Source: Streptomyces guryensis (GTDB lineage: Bacteria; Actinomycetota; Actinomycetes; Streptomycetales; Streptomycetaceae). From it: a stretch of DNA of 50,257 bases. Under the pieces are notes generated by a model that was not told the origin of the DNA, did not search any database, and was given only the letters and a program-made list of their open reading frames with translations. Shown one piece after another: positions 22,931 through 30,456 of the stretch. The translations under genes were made by a program, and so were the position numbers. Position 1 is the stretch's first letter. Every line of letters begins with the position of its first letter. The stretch spans positions 1 through 50,257 of the forward strand of contig NZ_JAJSBI010000044.1 in assembly GCF_021261325.1 (NCBI RefSeq), read 5' to 3'.

Positions 22931-23965
22931 TTATCCGTTCCTTACACGCAACTGGCCGCTGACCTGCGTCGACTGCGTGGGCACGGCCCGCCGGAGACCG
23001 TACACAGGCACCCGAAGGAGTAGGAGTACGACGACCAGCGCCACCGCCCCCACCCAGTACACCCCGGAGTGGGCGGTCCAACCGATGTGCATGAGCACCC
23101 CGACGAGCACCCCGGCGAAGGCCCCGATACCGGGCAGCACGGTCGCGCCCTGCGGCGTGAGCCCCAACCGCCGCAGCCGGTGGGCGACATGGTCGGGCCC
23201 GCCGCGCAGCAACGGCCGCCCGGCCAGCCGCCGCGACAGGACCACCAGGAGTACGTCGGCACTCGCCAGGGCGGTGAGCGAGAACAGCACTCCGGCACTG
23301 GGGGCGAGCCCGTACCCGGCCCGGGTGAACACGGCCGAAGCCGCGAGCAGGAACCCCGAGAACAGCGACCCGCACGCGCCGAGCCCCACGCGCGCGGGAG
23401 GCCAGTTGTGCATGAGGAACCCGGTCAGCGCGGCGGCCAGCACGCTCAGCAGCACCGCCAGCCCGTCCATCAGCTCGGCCGCCGCGCAGGCGCCCACCCC
23501 GAAGGCGGTGAGGACGCCCACGGTCCCCGCGAGCGCGTCCGCGTGGTCGAGCGCCTTGAACCCGATGGCGACGAAGACGATCCACCCGACGGCGAGCAGC
23601 CCGGCCGGCACCCCGGTCTCCTGGTACGGCACGACGCTGGCCGCCGCGACGGCCGTACCGGCGACGAGGACCCGCGCCTTGACCCGCCCCACGTCCGCGA
23701 CGAGCCCGAGCGCCGCGACGGCACCGCCCGCGACGAGCAGCCTCCCCACCCCGGCGCCGAGGGGCGCGACGCCGGTCCGGTCCATGGCCACCGCCACCGC
23801 GCAGGTGGCGAGCACCACGGCCGTACCGCCGAGCAGCGGCACGGGCCGCTGCCGCTGCCGTCTCCGCTCGACGATCCCGAGGCGCAGCGCGGGCACCCGG
23901 AGCAGCGCCGTGAGCACGGCGGCGAGCAGCAGGGCGGTGGTGGCGGCGGCGATCCCGTATAGCAC
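22931..23965 (-). CDS. MraY/WecA-family membrane protein, probably catalytically inactive
   Basis: A 344-residue protein with about ten membrane helices and the gene layout of polyprenyl-phosphate phospho-sugar transferases (WecA/TagO, GT4-type). The family's first acidic pair (GLxDD) reads GLVAD at 87-91. The NxxNLxDGxDGLA motif reads FKALDHADALAG (136-147). The essential GD-x-GS loop reads GACGS (196-200), with the Asp replaced. The histidine motif remains as PDHVAHRLRRLG. With catalytic acids missing at two sites it is probably a pseudoenzyme or has a different job. It starts GTG 23965 and ends 3 bases from HAIR 2 of dnaK. Confidence 0.75.
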   Translation of the reverse strand: MLYGIAAATTALLLAAVLTALLRVPALRLGIVERRRQRQRPVPLLGGTAVVLATCAVAVAMDRTGVAPLGAGVGRLLVAGGAVAALGLVADVGRVKARVLVAGTAVAAASVVPYQETGVPAGLLAVGWIVFVAIGFKALDHADALAGTVGVLTAFGVGACAAAELMDGLAVLLSVLAAALTGFLMHNWPPARVGLGACGSLFSGFLLAASAVFTRAGYGLAPSAGVLFSLTALASADVLLVVLSRRLAGRPLLRGGPDHVAHRLRRLGLTPQGATVLPGIGAFAGVLVGVLMHIGWTAHSGVYWVGAVALVVVLLLLRVPVYGLRRAVPTQSTQVSGQLRVRNG

Positions 23966-24117
23966 GGGTCTAAGTTAGGCGCAAATGTACCAATTTGGCA
24001 TGAATAACACGATCGCATCGTCACAGACCCTTGAGGCAACCCTCAGCGACGCAGATCACCGCACGCCCGGCTACAGTGCGACGGATGATGGGGGTAGTCT
24101 CAGTCGGACCACATAAG

Positions 24118-24131
24118 TTACCGCTTAGTAA
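24118..24131. promoter_or_regulatory. Inverted repeat TTAC-N6-GTAA before etfD
   Basis: TTAC CGCTTA GTAA is a 4+4 inverted repeat 30 bases upstream of the etfD start. TetR-type repressors of fatty-acid genes often use similar short palindromes. No regulator gene is adjacent, so its role is a guess. Confidence 0.35.
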
Positions 24132-24160
24132 TGACCCTCGCAGGCCCGAGGAGCCCCCAA

Positions 24161-26443
24161 ATGCAACTCGCCGCGATCATCGTGTCGCTGGTCCTGACCG
24201 TGGTCGGCGTCGCTCTGCTCGCACGCGCCATCGGTCAGTTCGTCCGGTACTTCAAACTGGGCCAGCCGTTGCCCGCCGGCAGCCGGACCGACAACCCGTA
24301 CGCGCGCAGCGTGACCCTTGTCAGGGAGTTCCTGGGCCACACGCGGATGAACCGCTGGGGCGTCGTGGGCTTCGCCCACTGGTTCGTGGCCGTCGGCTTC
24401 CTGACGCTGCCGCCGACCCTGGCGCAGGCCTTCGGCCAGCTCTTCCAGGCCGACTGGACACTGCCGGTCGTCGGCAACTGGCTGCCCCTGGAGATGTACA
24501 CCGAGTTCATCGGTGTGATGACGGTGCTCGGCATCGTCGTACTCATCGCGATCCGGCTGTCGAACCTGCCCTCCCGCCCCGGCCGCAAGTCCCGCTTCGC
24601 GGGCTCCAAGTCGGGTCAGGCGTACTTCGTCGAGTACGTCATCCTCACCATCGGCCTCGCGATCTACGTGCTGCGCGGCCTGGAGGGTGCGATCCACCAC
24701 GTCGAGGGCTACGAGGCGTCGTACTTCGCGTCGTACCCGCTGGTCCTGGCCTTCAAGGGGCTCGGCGTCAGCACGCTGCAGAACCTGGTGTACCTGGTCG
24801 CGATGATCAAGATCAGCACCTCGTTCATCTGGATGATCGTGGTCTCGCTGAACACCAACATGGGTGTGGCCTGGCACCGCTTCCTGGCCTTCCCGAACAT
24901 CTGGTTCAAGCGCAACGCGACCGGTGAGACCGCGCTCGGCGCCCTGCAGCCGATGACGTCGGGCGGAAAGCCCATCGACTTCACCGACCCCGGTGACGAC
25001 GACGTCTTCGGCGTCTCCCAGGTCGAGCAGTTCTCCTGGAAGGGCCTGCTCGACTTCTCCACCTGCACCGAGTGCGGCCGCTGCCAGTCGCAGTGCCCGG
25101 CCTGGAACACGGGCAAGCCCCTGTCCCCCAAGCTCCTGATCATGTCCCTGCGGGACCACGCCCACGCGAAGGCCCCGTACCTGCTCGCGGGTGGCGGCAA
25201 GAGCATGGAGGGCGAGGAGAAGGCCTCCGAGGAGCAGCTCGCCGAGGTGCCCGCGGCAGCGTTGGCGGAGGCCGAGCGTCCGCTGATCGGCACCGCCGAG
25301 GAGAACGGCGTCATCGACCCGGACGTCCTGTGGTCCTGCACCACCTGCGGCGCCTGCGTCGAGCAGTGCCCGGTCGACATCGAGCACATCGACCACATCG
25401 TCGACATGCGCCGCTACCAGGTGATGATCGAGTCCGCGTTCCCGTCCGAGGCGGGCACGATGCTCAAGAACCTGGAGAAGAAGGGCAACCCCTGGGGCCT
25501 GGCGAAGAAGCAGCGCCTGGAGTGGCTCAAGGAGGTCGAGTTCGAGGTCCCGGTCGTCGGCCAGGACATCGAGGACCTCACCGAGGTGGAATACCTCTAC
25601 TGGGTCGGCTGCGCGGGCTCCCTGGAGGACCGCGCCAAGAAGACCACGAAGGCCTTCGCCGAACTCCTCCACATCGCGGGCGTCAAGTTCGCGATCATGG
25701 GCGGCGACGAGAAGTGCACCGGTGACTCCGCCCGCCGTCTCGGCAACGAGCCCCTGTTCCAGGAGCTCGGCATGGAGAACGTCATGGCGCTGAACATGGC
25801 GTTCGGCGAGGAGCTCGACGACGACGGCAAGGTGGTCCCGGAGTCCGCCAAGCCGAAGTCCGCGAAGAAGATCGTCGCCACCTGCCCGCACTGCCTGAAC
25901 ACCATCGGCAACGAGTACCCGCAGCTCGGCGGCGACTACGAGGTCATCCACCACACCCAGCTGCTCCAGCACCTCGTCGACGAGGGCAAGCTGGTCCCGG
26001 TCACCCCGGTCGAGGGCATCATCACGTACCACGACCCCTGCTACCTGGGCCGCCACAACAAGATCTACACGCCCCCACGCGAGATCATCGCCAACGTCCC
26101 GGGCCTGCGGAACGAGGAGATGCACCGCCACAAGGAGCGCGGCTTCTGCTGCGGCGCCGGTGGTGCGCGGATGTGGATGGAGGAGCGGATCGGCAAGCGC
26201 ATCAACAACGAGCGCGTCGACGAAGCCCTCTCCCTCAACCCCGACATCGTGTCGACGGCCTGCCCGTTCTGCCTCGTCATGCTCACGGACTCCGTGAACG
26301 GCAAGAAGAACGACGGCAAGGCCAAGGAGTCCATCCAGGTGGTGGACGTGGCCCAGCTGCTCCTCGAATCCGTCAGGACTCCGGTCGACCCGGCCGGCGA
26401 GGAGGAGACGGAGACGGCGCCTGAGCCGGAGCCCGTGAAGTAG
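24161..26443 (+). CDS. EtfD-like membrane iron-sulfur oxidoreductase
   Basis: A 760-residue homologue of mycobacterial Rv0338c (EtfD), which passes electrons from electron-transfer flavoprotein, reduced in fatty-acid beta-oxidation, to menaquinone. N-terminal membrane helices have the heme-b/NarI-like layout (HWFVAVGFLTL, HVEGYEASYFASYPLVLAFKG). Two 4Fe-4S motifs follow: CTECGRCQSQCP and CTTCGACVEQCP. The C-terminal half has two CCG domains (ATCPHCLNTIGNEYPQ; DPCYLGRHN ... CCGAGGARMWMEE) that hold non-cubane or linear clusters in heterodisulfide reductases. ATG 24161 is chosen over 24131 because GAGGAG lies 8 bases before it. No etfAB genes are adjacent. The physiological role is by analogy. 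Confidence 0.9.
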   Translation: MQLAAIIVSLVLTVVGVALLARAIGQFVRYFKLGQPLPAGSRTDNPYARSVTLVREFLGHTRMNRWGVVGFAHWFVAVGFLTLPPTLAQAFGQLFQADWTLPVVGNWLPLEMYTEFIGVMTVLGIVVLIAIRLSNLPSRPGRKSRFAGSKSGQAYFVEYVILTIGLAIYVLRGLEGAIHHVEGYEASYFASYPLVLAFKGLGVSTLQNLVYLVAMIKISTSFIWMIVVSLNTNMGVAWHRFLAFPNIWFKRNATGETALGALQPMTSGGKPIDFTDPGDDDVFGVSQVEQFSWKGLLDFSTCTECGRCQSQCPAWNTGKPLSPKLLIMSLRDHAHAKAPYLLAGGGKSMEGEEKASEEQLAEVPAAALAEAERPLIGTAEENGVIDPDVLWSCTTCGACVEQCPVDIEHIDHIVDMRRYQVMIESAFPSEAGTMLKNLEKKGNPWGLAKKQRLEWLKEVEFEVPVVGQDIEDLTEVEYLYWVGCAGSLEDRAKKTTKAFAELLHIAGVKFAIMGGDEKCTGDSARRLGNEPLFQELGMENVMALNMAFGEELDDDGKVVPESAKPKSAKKIVATCPHCLNTIGNEYPQLGGDYEVIHHTQLLQHLVDEGKLVPVTPVEGIITYHDPCYLGRHNKIYTPPREIIANVPGLRNEEMHRHKERGFCCGAGGARMWMEERIGKRINNERVDEALSLNPDIVSTACPFCLVMLTDSVNGKKNDGKAKESIQVVDVAQLLLESVRTPVDPAGEEETETAPEPEPVK

Positions 26444-26461
26444 CCCGTACGCGCAGCGCGG

Positions 26462-26489
26462 GCCCCCTGTCCGGAGAAGGACAGGGGGC
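26462..26489 (+). terminator. Terminator of the etfD-like gene
   Basis: GCCCCCTGTCC / GGACAGGGGGC form a perfect 11-bp stem with a 6-base loop, 18 bases after the stop. Confidence 0.85.
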
Positions 26490-26513
26490 GCCGTGGTATC
26501 TGCCGCGCTCCAA

Positions 26514-26562
26514 AGGGGCGCGGGGAACCGCGCGACCAGCCACGACGGCGCCGCAGACGATC
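26514..26562. repeat. Streptomyces intergenic repeat-like sequence
   Basis: AGGGGCGCGGGGAACCGCGC followed by GACCAGCCACGACGGCGCCGCAG resembles a non-coding element that I recall behind many genes in Streptomyces genomes. Function unknown; only one copy was noticed in this window. Confidence 0.4.
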
Positions 26563-26593
26563 GACGGCCTGTCACGGCCCTTTCAGCGGAGCG

Positions 26594-26650
26594 TTACGCG
26601 CCCTTGGGCCCCGCCGACTGCACCACGTCGAAGGACCACAGGGGGCGGGC
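26594..26650 (-). pseudogene. C-terminal scrap of an antibiotic-biosynthesis-monooxygenase gene
   Basis: The minus strand encodes PLWSFDVVQSAGPKGA and a stop (TAA, 26594-26596). This matches the end of the intact gene at 27699-28028 (TLWSFEVVQQAEPKGA). Likeness stops near 26650, so only about 17 codons survive. It is one of four related pieces in 3.6 kb. Confidence 0.75.
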
Positions 26651-26671
26651 ACTGGGGGGCGGTTGAATGTC

Positions 26672-27010
26672 GTGGTGAGCCACTACTGGACACCCGCGCA
26701 TCAAGCGGTCGAGCAGGAGGATGCTGAGGCCCTGGCCCGGTTGCTGGCCGCCGGCTCCGATCCCGACGAGGTCTTCGGCAACATGACGCTGCTGACGCAC
26801 GCAATCGACATCGAGGGTGATGGCTCCCTGCAGAGCGGGCAGCCGTTGACTGTGCACACCACGGCCGTGCTGCTGGCCTTCGGGGCTGATCCTGAGCTCG
26901 CAGACCCGGACGGCCGCACCCCCATGGACATGGCCAGTCGCTACGGCCACGACCTGGCGGTGAAACTGCTGCACGCTCACATCAGCAGACGAGCCGCCGA
27001 AAACAGCTGA
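26672..27010 (+). CDS. Ankyrin-repeat protein
   Basis: A 112-residue protein built of ankyrin repeats: TPAHQAVEQEDAEALARLLAAGSDPDEV, then a divergent central unit (TLLTHAIDIEGDGSL), and TVHTTAVLLAFGADPELADPDGRTPMDMASRYGHDLAVKLL. It is a compact soluble binding module; no enzyme domain is attached. GTG 26672 or GTG 26675 is the likely start, after a G-rich stretch. It sits between the monooxygenase scrap and the transposase remnant and is the only intact gene from 26.5 to 27.7 kb. Partner unknown. Confidence 0.75.
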   Translation: MVSHYWTPAHQAVEQEDAEALARLLAAGSDPDEVFGNMTLLTHAIDIEGDGSLQSGQPLTVHTTAVLLAFGADPELADPDGRTPMDMASRYGHDLAVKLLHAHISRRAAENS

Positions 27011-27154
27011 GGGTGCAGGCGATGCCGGTGAAGGCGAGGAAGTGATCGGCCTTGCGCTCATAGCGGCGATGGAGGCCGGGCACTGGGAGAGGATCACTCC
27101 GGTGACACCGCTCTTCCGGACGGAGGACGACATCTGCACCTCTGACAAAGACTG

Positions 27155-27460
27155 AGCTTCTTCGGAGTTGCCGCTCCAGGGTGAGTACGGCTCTGGCGAT
27201 TGAGGTCATGCGGTTTGGACGGCGTCGGGACCTGCGAAAGATCCGCCAGGACTTCAGGCGCGCGACACCGCGCTCGACCGGCGCCCCTGCCGCGGACAGA
27301 GCCCGGTTGACGGTCTTCTCGGTGAGGGCTGAGTTCATGCAGGGGTCTGCGTTCGATGCCAGTACTCACCCAGGGGTCGCCCGCCCTGGTAGGCGAGATC
27401 GGCCAGGATGGGGACGCCCTGGCGCTCGCAGATGCGGATGATCCGGTGGGTGCGGGCAGG
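27155..27460 (-). pseudogene. Degenerate IS5-family transposase
   Basis: Minus-strand frames carry the C-terminal half of an IS5-type DDE transposase: RIIRICERQGVPILADLAYQGG, then HELSP / TEKTVNRALSAAGAPVERG and VARLKSWRIFRRSR...MTSIARAVLTLERQ. The pieces lie in different frames (a shift between HELSP and TEKTV, another after QGG) and the N-terminal half is missing. No terminal inverted repeats were seen. Confidence 0.75.
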
Positions 27461-27510
27461 GTCAGGTCGTGAGCTCGGCCTCCTCCGGCAGCGCGCGCCT
27501 GAGGGCGACG

Positions 27511-27690
27511 TGAGCGGCGCATGAGGGTGCGGGCGCGTTCGCTGACGGGTGCTGACTCGATGTCATCCCAGGTGGTGAGCGGGTGGTCGAGGCCGGCGCC
27601 TGTCTCGCTCGCTCCCTTGGTGACGTATTTGGCCACATACGCGGCGTGCGATTTTTCGATGGCCGGACCGATGTGGCAGGCCGCGTCCAT
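27511..27690 (-). pseudogene. Fragment of a RepSA-type replication initiator
   Basis: The frame gives HAAYVAKYVTKGASETGAGLD, a clear match to the AAYIAKYATKGAETATGALD segment of the initiator at 40266-41612 (the Tyr-Lys-Tyr catalytic region of rolling-circle Rep proteins). About 45 residues are recognisable; the flanks are unrelated. It is a relic of an integrative plasmid distinct from the one at 38.8 kb, because the sequence is too diverged to be a recent copy. Confidence 0.7.
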
Positions 27691-27698
27691 CTCCTGGA

Positions 27699-28028
27699 CT
27701 AGGCGCCCTTGGGTTCAGCCTGCTGCACGACCTCGAACGACCACAAGGTCGAACCCGACGCAGCGGGCTTCCGCTTCTCGCCGCTCTCCTCACCACCGCC
27801 CTGATGCGCTGCTTTCATGGGGCCCTCGAGCCAAGCCTGAAAAGACGCCTCGTCACGCCACCGCGTGTACACGAGGTAGTTGTCGGTGCCTTCGACCGGG
27901 CGGAGAAGTTCGAACCACTCGAACCCGTCGGAACTCTCCACGGCGTGAGCTCGGGAGGCGAACCGCTTCTCAAGCGTCTCCCGCTGCTCGGCGGGGACAG
28001 TCAGTACGTTGATCTTCACTACGCTCAT
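27699..28028 (-). CDS. Antibiotic-biosynthesis-monooxygenase (ABM) domain protein
   Basis: A complete 109-residue ferredoxin-like alpha/beta-barrel protein of the ABM family: MSVVKINVLTVPAEQRETLEK, GFEWFELLRPVEGTDNYLVYTRWRDEASFQAWLEG, and a tail ending EVVQQAEPKGA. Members oxidise polyketide intermediates, degrade heme (IsdG-type), or have no known substrate. The heme-ligating residues of IsdG cannot be judged here. It is apparently the parent type of three partial copies at 26594, 28083 and 30073. No biosynthetic genes are near, so a metabolic housekeeping or heme-related role is as likely. Confidence 0.85.
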   Translation of the reverse strand: MSVVKINVLTVPAEQRETLEKRFASRAHAVESSDGFEWFELLRPVEGTDNYLVYTRWRDEASFQAWLEGPMKAAHQGGGEESGEKRKPAASGSTLWSFEVVQQAEPKGA

Positions 28029-28082
28029 GCCCCCATCCTGCCGCAGAGGTGATCAGGAGCACGTGAGCGGCTCAGGGGTACA

Positions 28083-28229
28083 TCAGCGCACCTGTTGCGG
28101 CCGCAGCAGCTCGAACCACTCGAAGCCGTCCGAGTTCTCCACGGCGTGGCCCCGCGAGGCGAACCGCTTCTCCAGGACCTCACGCTGCTCGGCCGGCGCG
28201 GTCAGTGCATTGATCTTGACTACGCTCAT
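28083..28229 (-). pseudogene. 5' fragment of an ABM gene (copy A, 48 codons)
   Basis: From ATG 28229 the frame reads MSVVKINALTAPAEQREVLEK, ..GFEWFELLRPQQVR, then stops. The first 43 codons parallel the intact gene, then sequence departs after ELLRP. It is 85-90% identical to copy B at 30073-30219, including the same end and the DNA beyond it (TACATCAGCGCACC). It keeps half the domain only, so it should not fold normally. Confidence 0.75.
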
Positions 28230-28310
28230 GGCCCCATCCCGGCCGATCTCGCCCACCACGGCGACGACCCGGGTCGGTACCTGGCATCACACGCAGGTTC
28301 CTGTCGTGGC

Positions 28311-29255
28311 TCAGTCCCTGGGCCGGTGATGTGTGACCTGTTCTCGCGCGGTGCGCCAGCGCAGACGCGCTTGCTCAAGAATGCTGTCCCACTGGCGGCG
28401 GATCTCGTGATCCGACGGTCGGCTCCCCGCGCGGATCCGGGTGAGCTCGTCGTGCACCTCCCGTCCCAGCGCTGCGGAGGCCACGATCACCAGCATGGCC
28501 GCGAACAGTGCTGAGATCATCGCGAAGACGGCGCCGACTGCTCCGTACCGGGCGGAGTAGGAGTTGAACAGTCTCGGCAGGTATACGTTCGCGCCCACCG
28601 TGTAGGCAGCCGTCAGTACCGCCGCGATGATCCCGAAGGGGAGCAGCCTCGACGGGCCGATCCGTTTGGCGGACAGGATGCGGCCACTACAGGTGAGGAA
28701 GACCGCCGTCACCGGCGCCTCGGACAACGCCGCCGCCAGGCCGAGCCGGCCCTCGCCCAGCACCGCCTGGATCCAGCCCACGACCGCGGCATAGGCGCCG
28801 AGGCTCACGATCCACAGCAGGTCGTTGCGGGTGTTGCGCACGCTGAGGGGTTTGAGTTCCCAGGTTTGTTCGAACAGGCGCTGAACTGCTCGGGCGAAGC
28901 TCAGCGCCGAGATCGTCAGGAAGACGATGCCGAGCAGGCCCACGCTCGCGCTTGCGCCCTCCGGCGGATCGAGGAGCACCTGCACGGCTTCGGCGCCGGT
29001 GCCGGTGAGGTGGTAGCGGTCGATGATGCGCTCTGCCGCGTCGTAGTGCACGAAGCCGCTCAGGACGGCGCCGGTGAGGATCGCGAGGGGAACGAGCGCG
29101 GTCAGGGCGCTGGAGGCGAGCGCGATCGAGCGGTCGAAGCCCACGATCTTCTGGAAGCGGTTGATGACCCGCAGGGCGAAAGCCGGACGCAGCCAGAACG
29201 TCAGCGTTCTGACAAGGCGCTCGCGCGTGATGGCGCGTCCGGCGACACACGGCAT
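28311..29255 (-). CDS. YihY/BrkB-family membrane protein
   Basis: A 314-residue inner-membrane protein. About six hydrophobic segments span 35-260, and the family's hallmarks are seen: FDRSIALASSALTALVPLAIL near the start, FLTISALSFARAVQRLFEQTWELKP in the middle, and GAVGAVFAMISALFAAMLVIVASAALGREV near the end. BrkB/YihY proteins were once thought to be RNase BN; their function is unresolved. The charged C-terminus is cytosolic. ATG 29255 is 7 bases after the stop of the lipoprotein gene, so the two form an operon. Confidence 0.85.
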   Translation of the reverse strand: MPCVAGRAITRERLVRTLTFWLRPAFALRVINRFQKIVGFDRSIALASSALTALVPLAILTGAVLSGFVHYDAAERIIDRYHLTGTGAEAVQVLLDPPEGASASVGLLGIVFLTISALSFARAVQRLFEQTWELKPLSVRNTRNDLLWIVSLGAYAAVVGWIQAVLGEGRLGLAAALSEAPVTAVFLTCSGRILSAKRIGPSRLLPFGIIAAVLTAAYTVGANVYLPRLFNSYSARYGAVGAVFAMISALFAAMLVIVASAALGREVHDELTRIRAGSRPSDHEIRRQWDSILEQARLRWRTAREQVTHHRPRD

Positions 29256-29262
29256 GCCGTGC

Positions 29263-29793
29263 CTAGTAACGCAGAGCCCTGGCGACTTCGGCGCGGACGG
29301 GGCCGGACAGCTTGCGGTTGCTGCGAGCGGTGGCCTTGCCGTCCTTCCCCGCCGCGACCTCGTTGAGCGTCACCACGGTGGTGTCCAGGAGGTTCCCTGC
29401 CTGGTCACGGTAGTCGACCTGGACCAAGAACGACTTCGCGGAGCCCGCGCTGTTGTGCACACTCACGGCTACGGTGCTTCGTCCGTCGGCATCCGCGACC
29501 GGGGCGCCCAGGCGGACGTCGCCCTTGGCGTCGATCGCGTTCTTCACCTCGTCCAGGCGCCGTTTGACCTCAGCCGAGGCCGAAGCCAGCGCGGAAGCAC
29601 CCTGCGAGGCCAGGGACGGCAGGGCAGAGGAGACCGCTGAGGCCGCCGAGGAGGCGACTGAGGCCGCCTTGCTGCGGCTGGTCGACGGCGTCCCCGAATT
29701 GTCGGAACAACCGGTCATTCCGGCCCCGGCGCAGGCCATCAGCAGCACGACCGCACAGCACCGGGTGGCCCCCTTCGTCAGACGTGCTGCCAT
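29263..29793 (-). CDS. Hypothetical lipoprotein
   Basis: A 176-residue secreted lipoprotein: Arg-rich start, hydrophobic CCAVVLLMACAGAGMTGC with the lipidated Cys at about 29. A Ser/Ala-rich linker (30-75) follows, then a beta-rich domain (STVAVSVHNSAGSAKSFLVQVDY, LDTTVVTLNEVAAGKDGKA) like the FxLYD/immunoglobulin-like modules of Gram-positive lipoproteins. It ends VRAEVARALRY. It is the first gene of an operon with the YihY-family protein. No specific family recognised. Confidence 0.75.
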   Translation of the reverse strand: MAARLTKGATRCCAVVLLMACAGAGMTGCSDNSGTPSTSRSKAASVASSAASAVSSALPSLASQGASALASASAEVKRRLDEVKNAIDAKGDVRLGAPVADADGRSTVAVSVHNSAGSAKSFLVQVDYRDQAGNLLDTTVVTLNEVAAGKDGKATARSNRKLSGPVRAEVARALRY

Positions 29794-29911
29794 GTCTTCT
29801 CCCCAGTCGGACCGACGGTTACCGACTCCCAGTCAAGGACGCCCGGCCGGTGACCGCACGCCGCACAGGGGTGCGCCAGCACACTTCACCCGTATGGCGC
29901 GACACCGCCCG

Positions 29912-29959
29912 CCAGGTCGGGTCGGGTCGGGCCAGGTCAGGTCAGGTCAGGTCAGGTCA
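29912..29959. repeat. Pentanucleotide tandem repeat (GGTCG/GGTCA)
   Basis: Three units of GGTCG are followed, after GGCCA, by five of GGTCA, just upstream of the lipoprotein operon. It is a simple-sequence tract that may vary in length. Confidence 0.9.
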
Positions 29960-30072
29960 CAGCAGCCCAAGTCCGTCGCCCGTCCGTCGCCCCCCAAGGG
30001 CGGCACGTATCACCCCGGGTGAGCACCTCCGGTCTGCCGCAGCTCGCGCCGACGAGCACACCCAGTCGTACA

Positions 30073-30219
30073 TCAGCGCACCTGTTGCGGCCGCAGCAGC
30101 TCGAACCACTCGAAGCCGTCCGAGTTGTCCACGGCGTGGCCCCGCGAGGCGAACCACTTCTCCAGCACCTCGCGCTGCTCAGCAGGAGCGGCCAGTACAT
30201 TGATCTTGACTACGCTCAT
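30073..30219 (-). pseudogene. 5' fragment of an ABM gene (copy B, 48 codons)
   Basis: It is the same length as copy A with the same abnormal end (ELLRPQQVR, stop), differing at about ten codons (EKWFASRGHAVDNSDG). The two share the break point and the following bases, so one came from the other or both from a common truncated ancestor. Between 30220 and 30456 I see no gene. Confidence 0.75.
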
Positions 30220-30456
30220 GGGTCCAGCCGTGCGTGGCGAGGTCTGCGGCGGTCGCCCTCTCGCCGGACGCGGCATCCGGCCGGTCGCCCACGCCGTCGC
30301 GTTGGCCATCGGTGTGCCGCCGGTTCCGTGCCGCCTCGCACGCCGGTGCCGAGCAGGTTTGCCCGGCACCGGCGTGCCCGCCGCGGACAGCGGCAAAGTG
30401 GTCGCTGGGCTGTGACCAGGGGGAGAAGGGTCCGGTGGCTTCCCGTGGGCTGTGGC

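Noticed and set aside
29912..29959. Possible CRISPR-like array
   Set aside because: Units are 5 bases with no spacers; no cas genes anywhere in the window.
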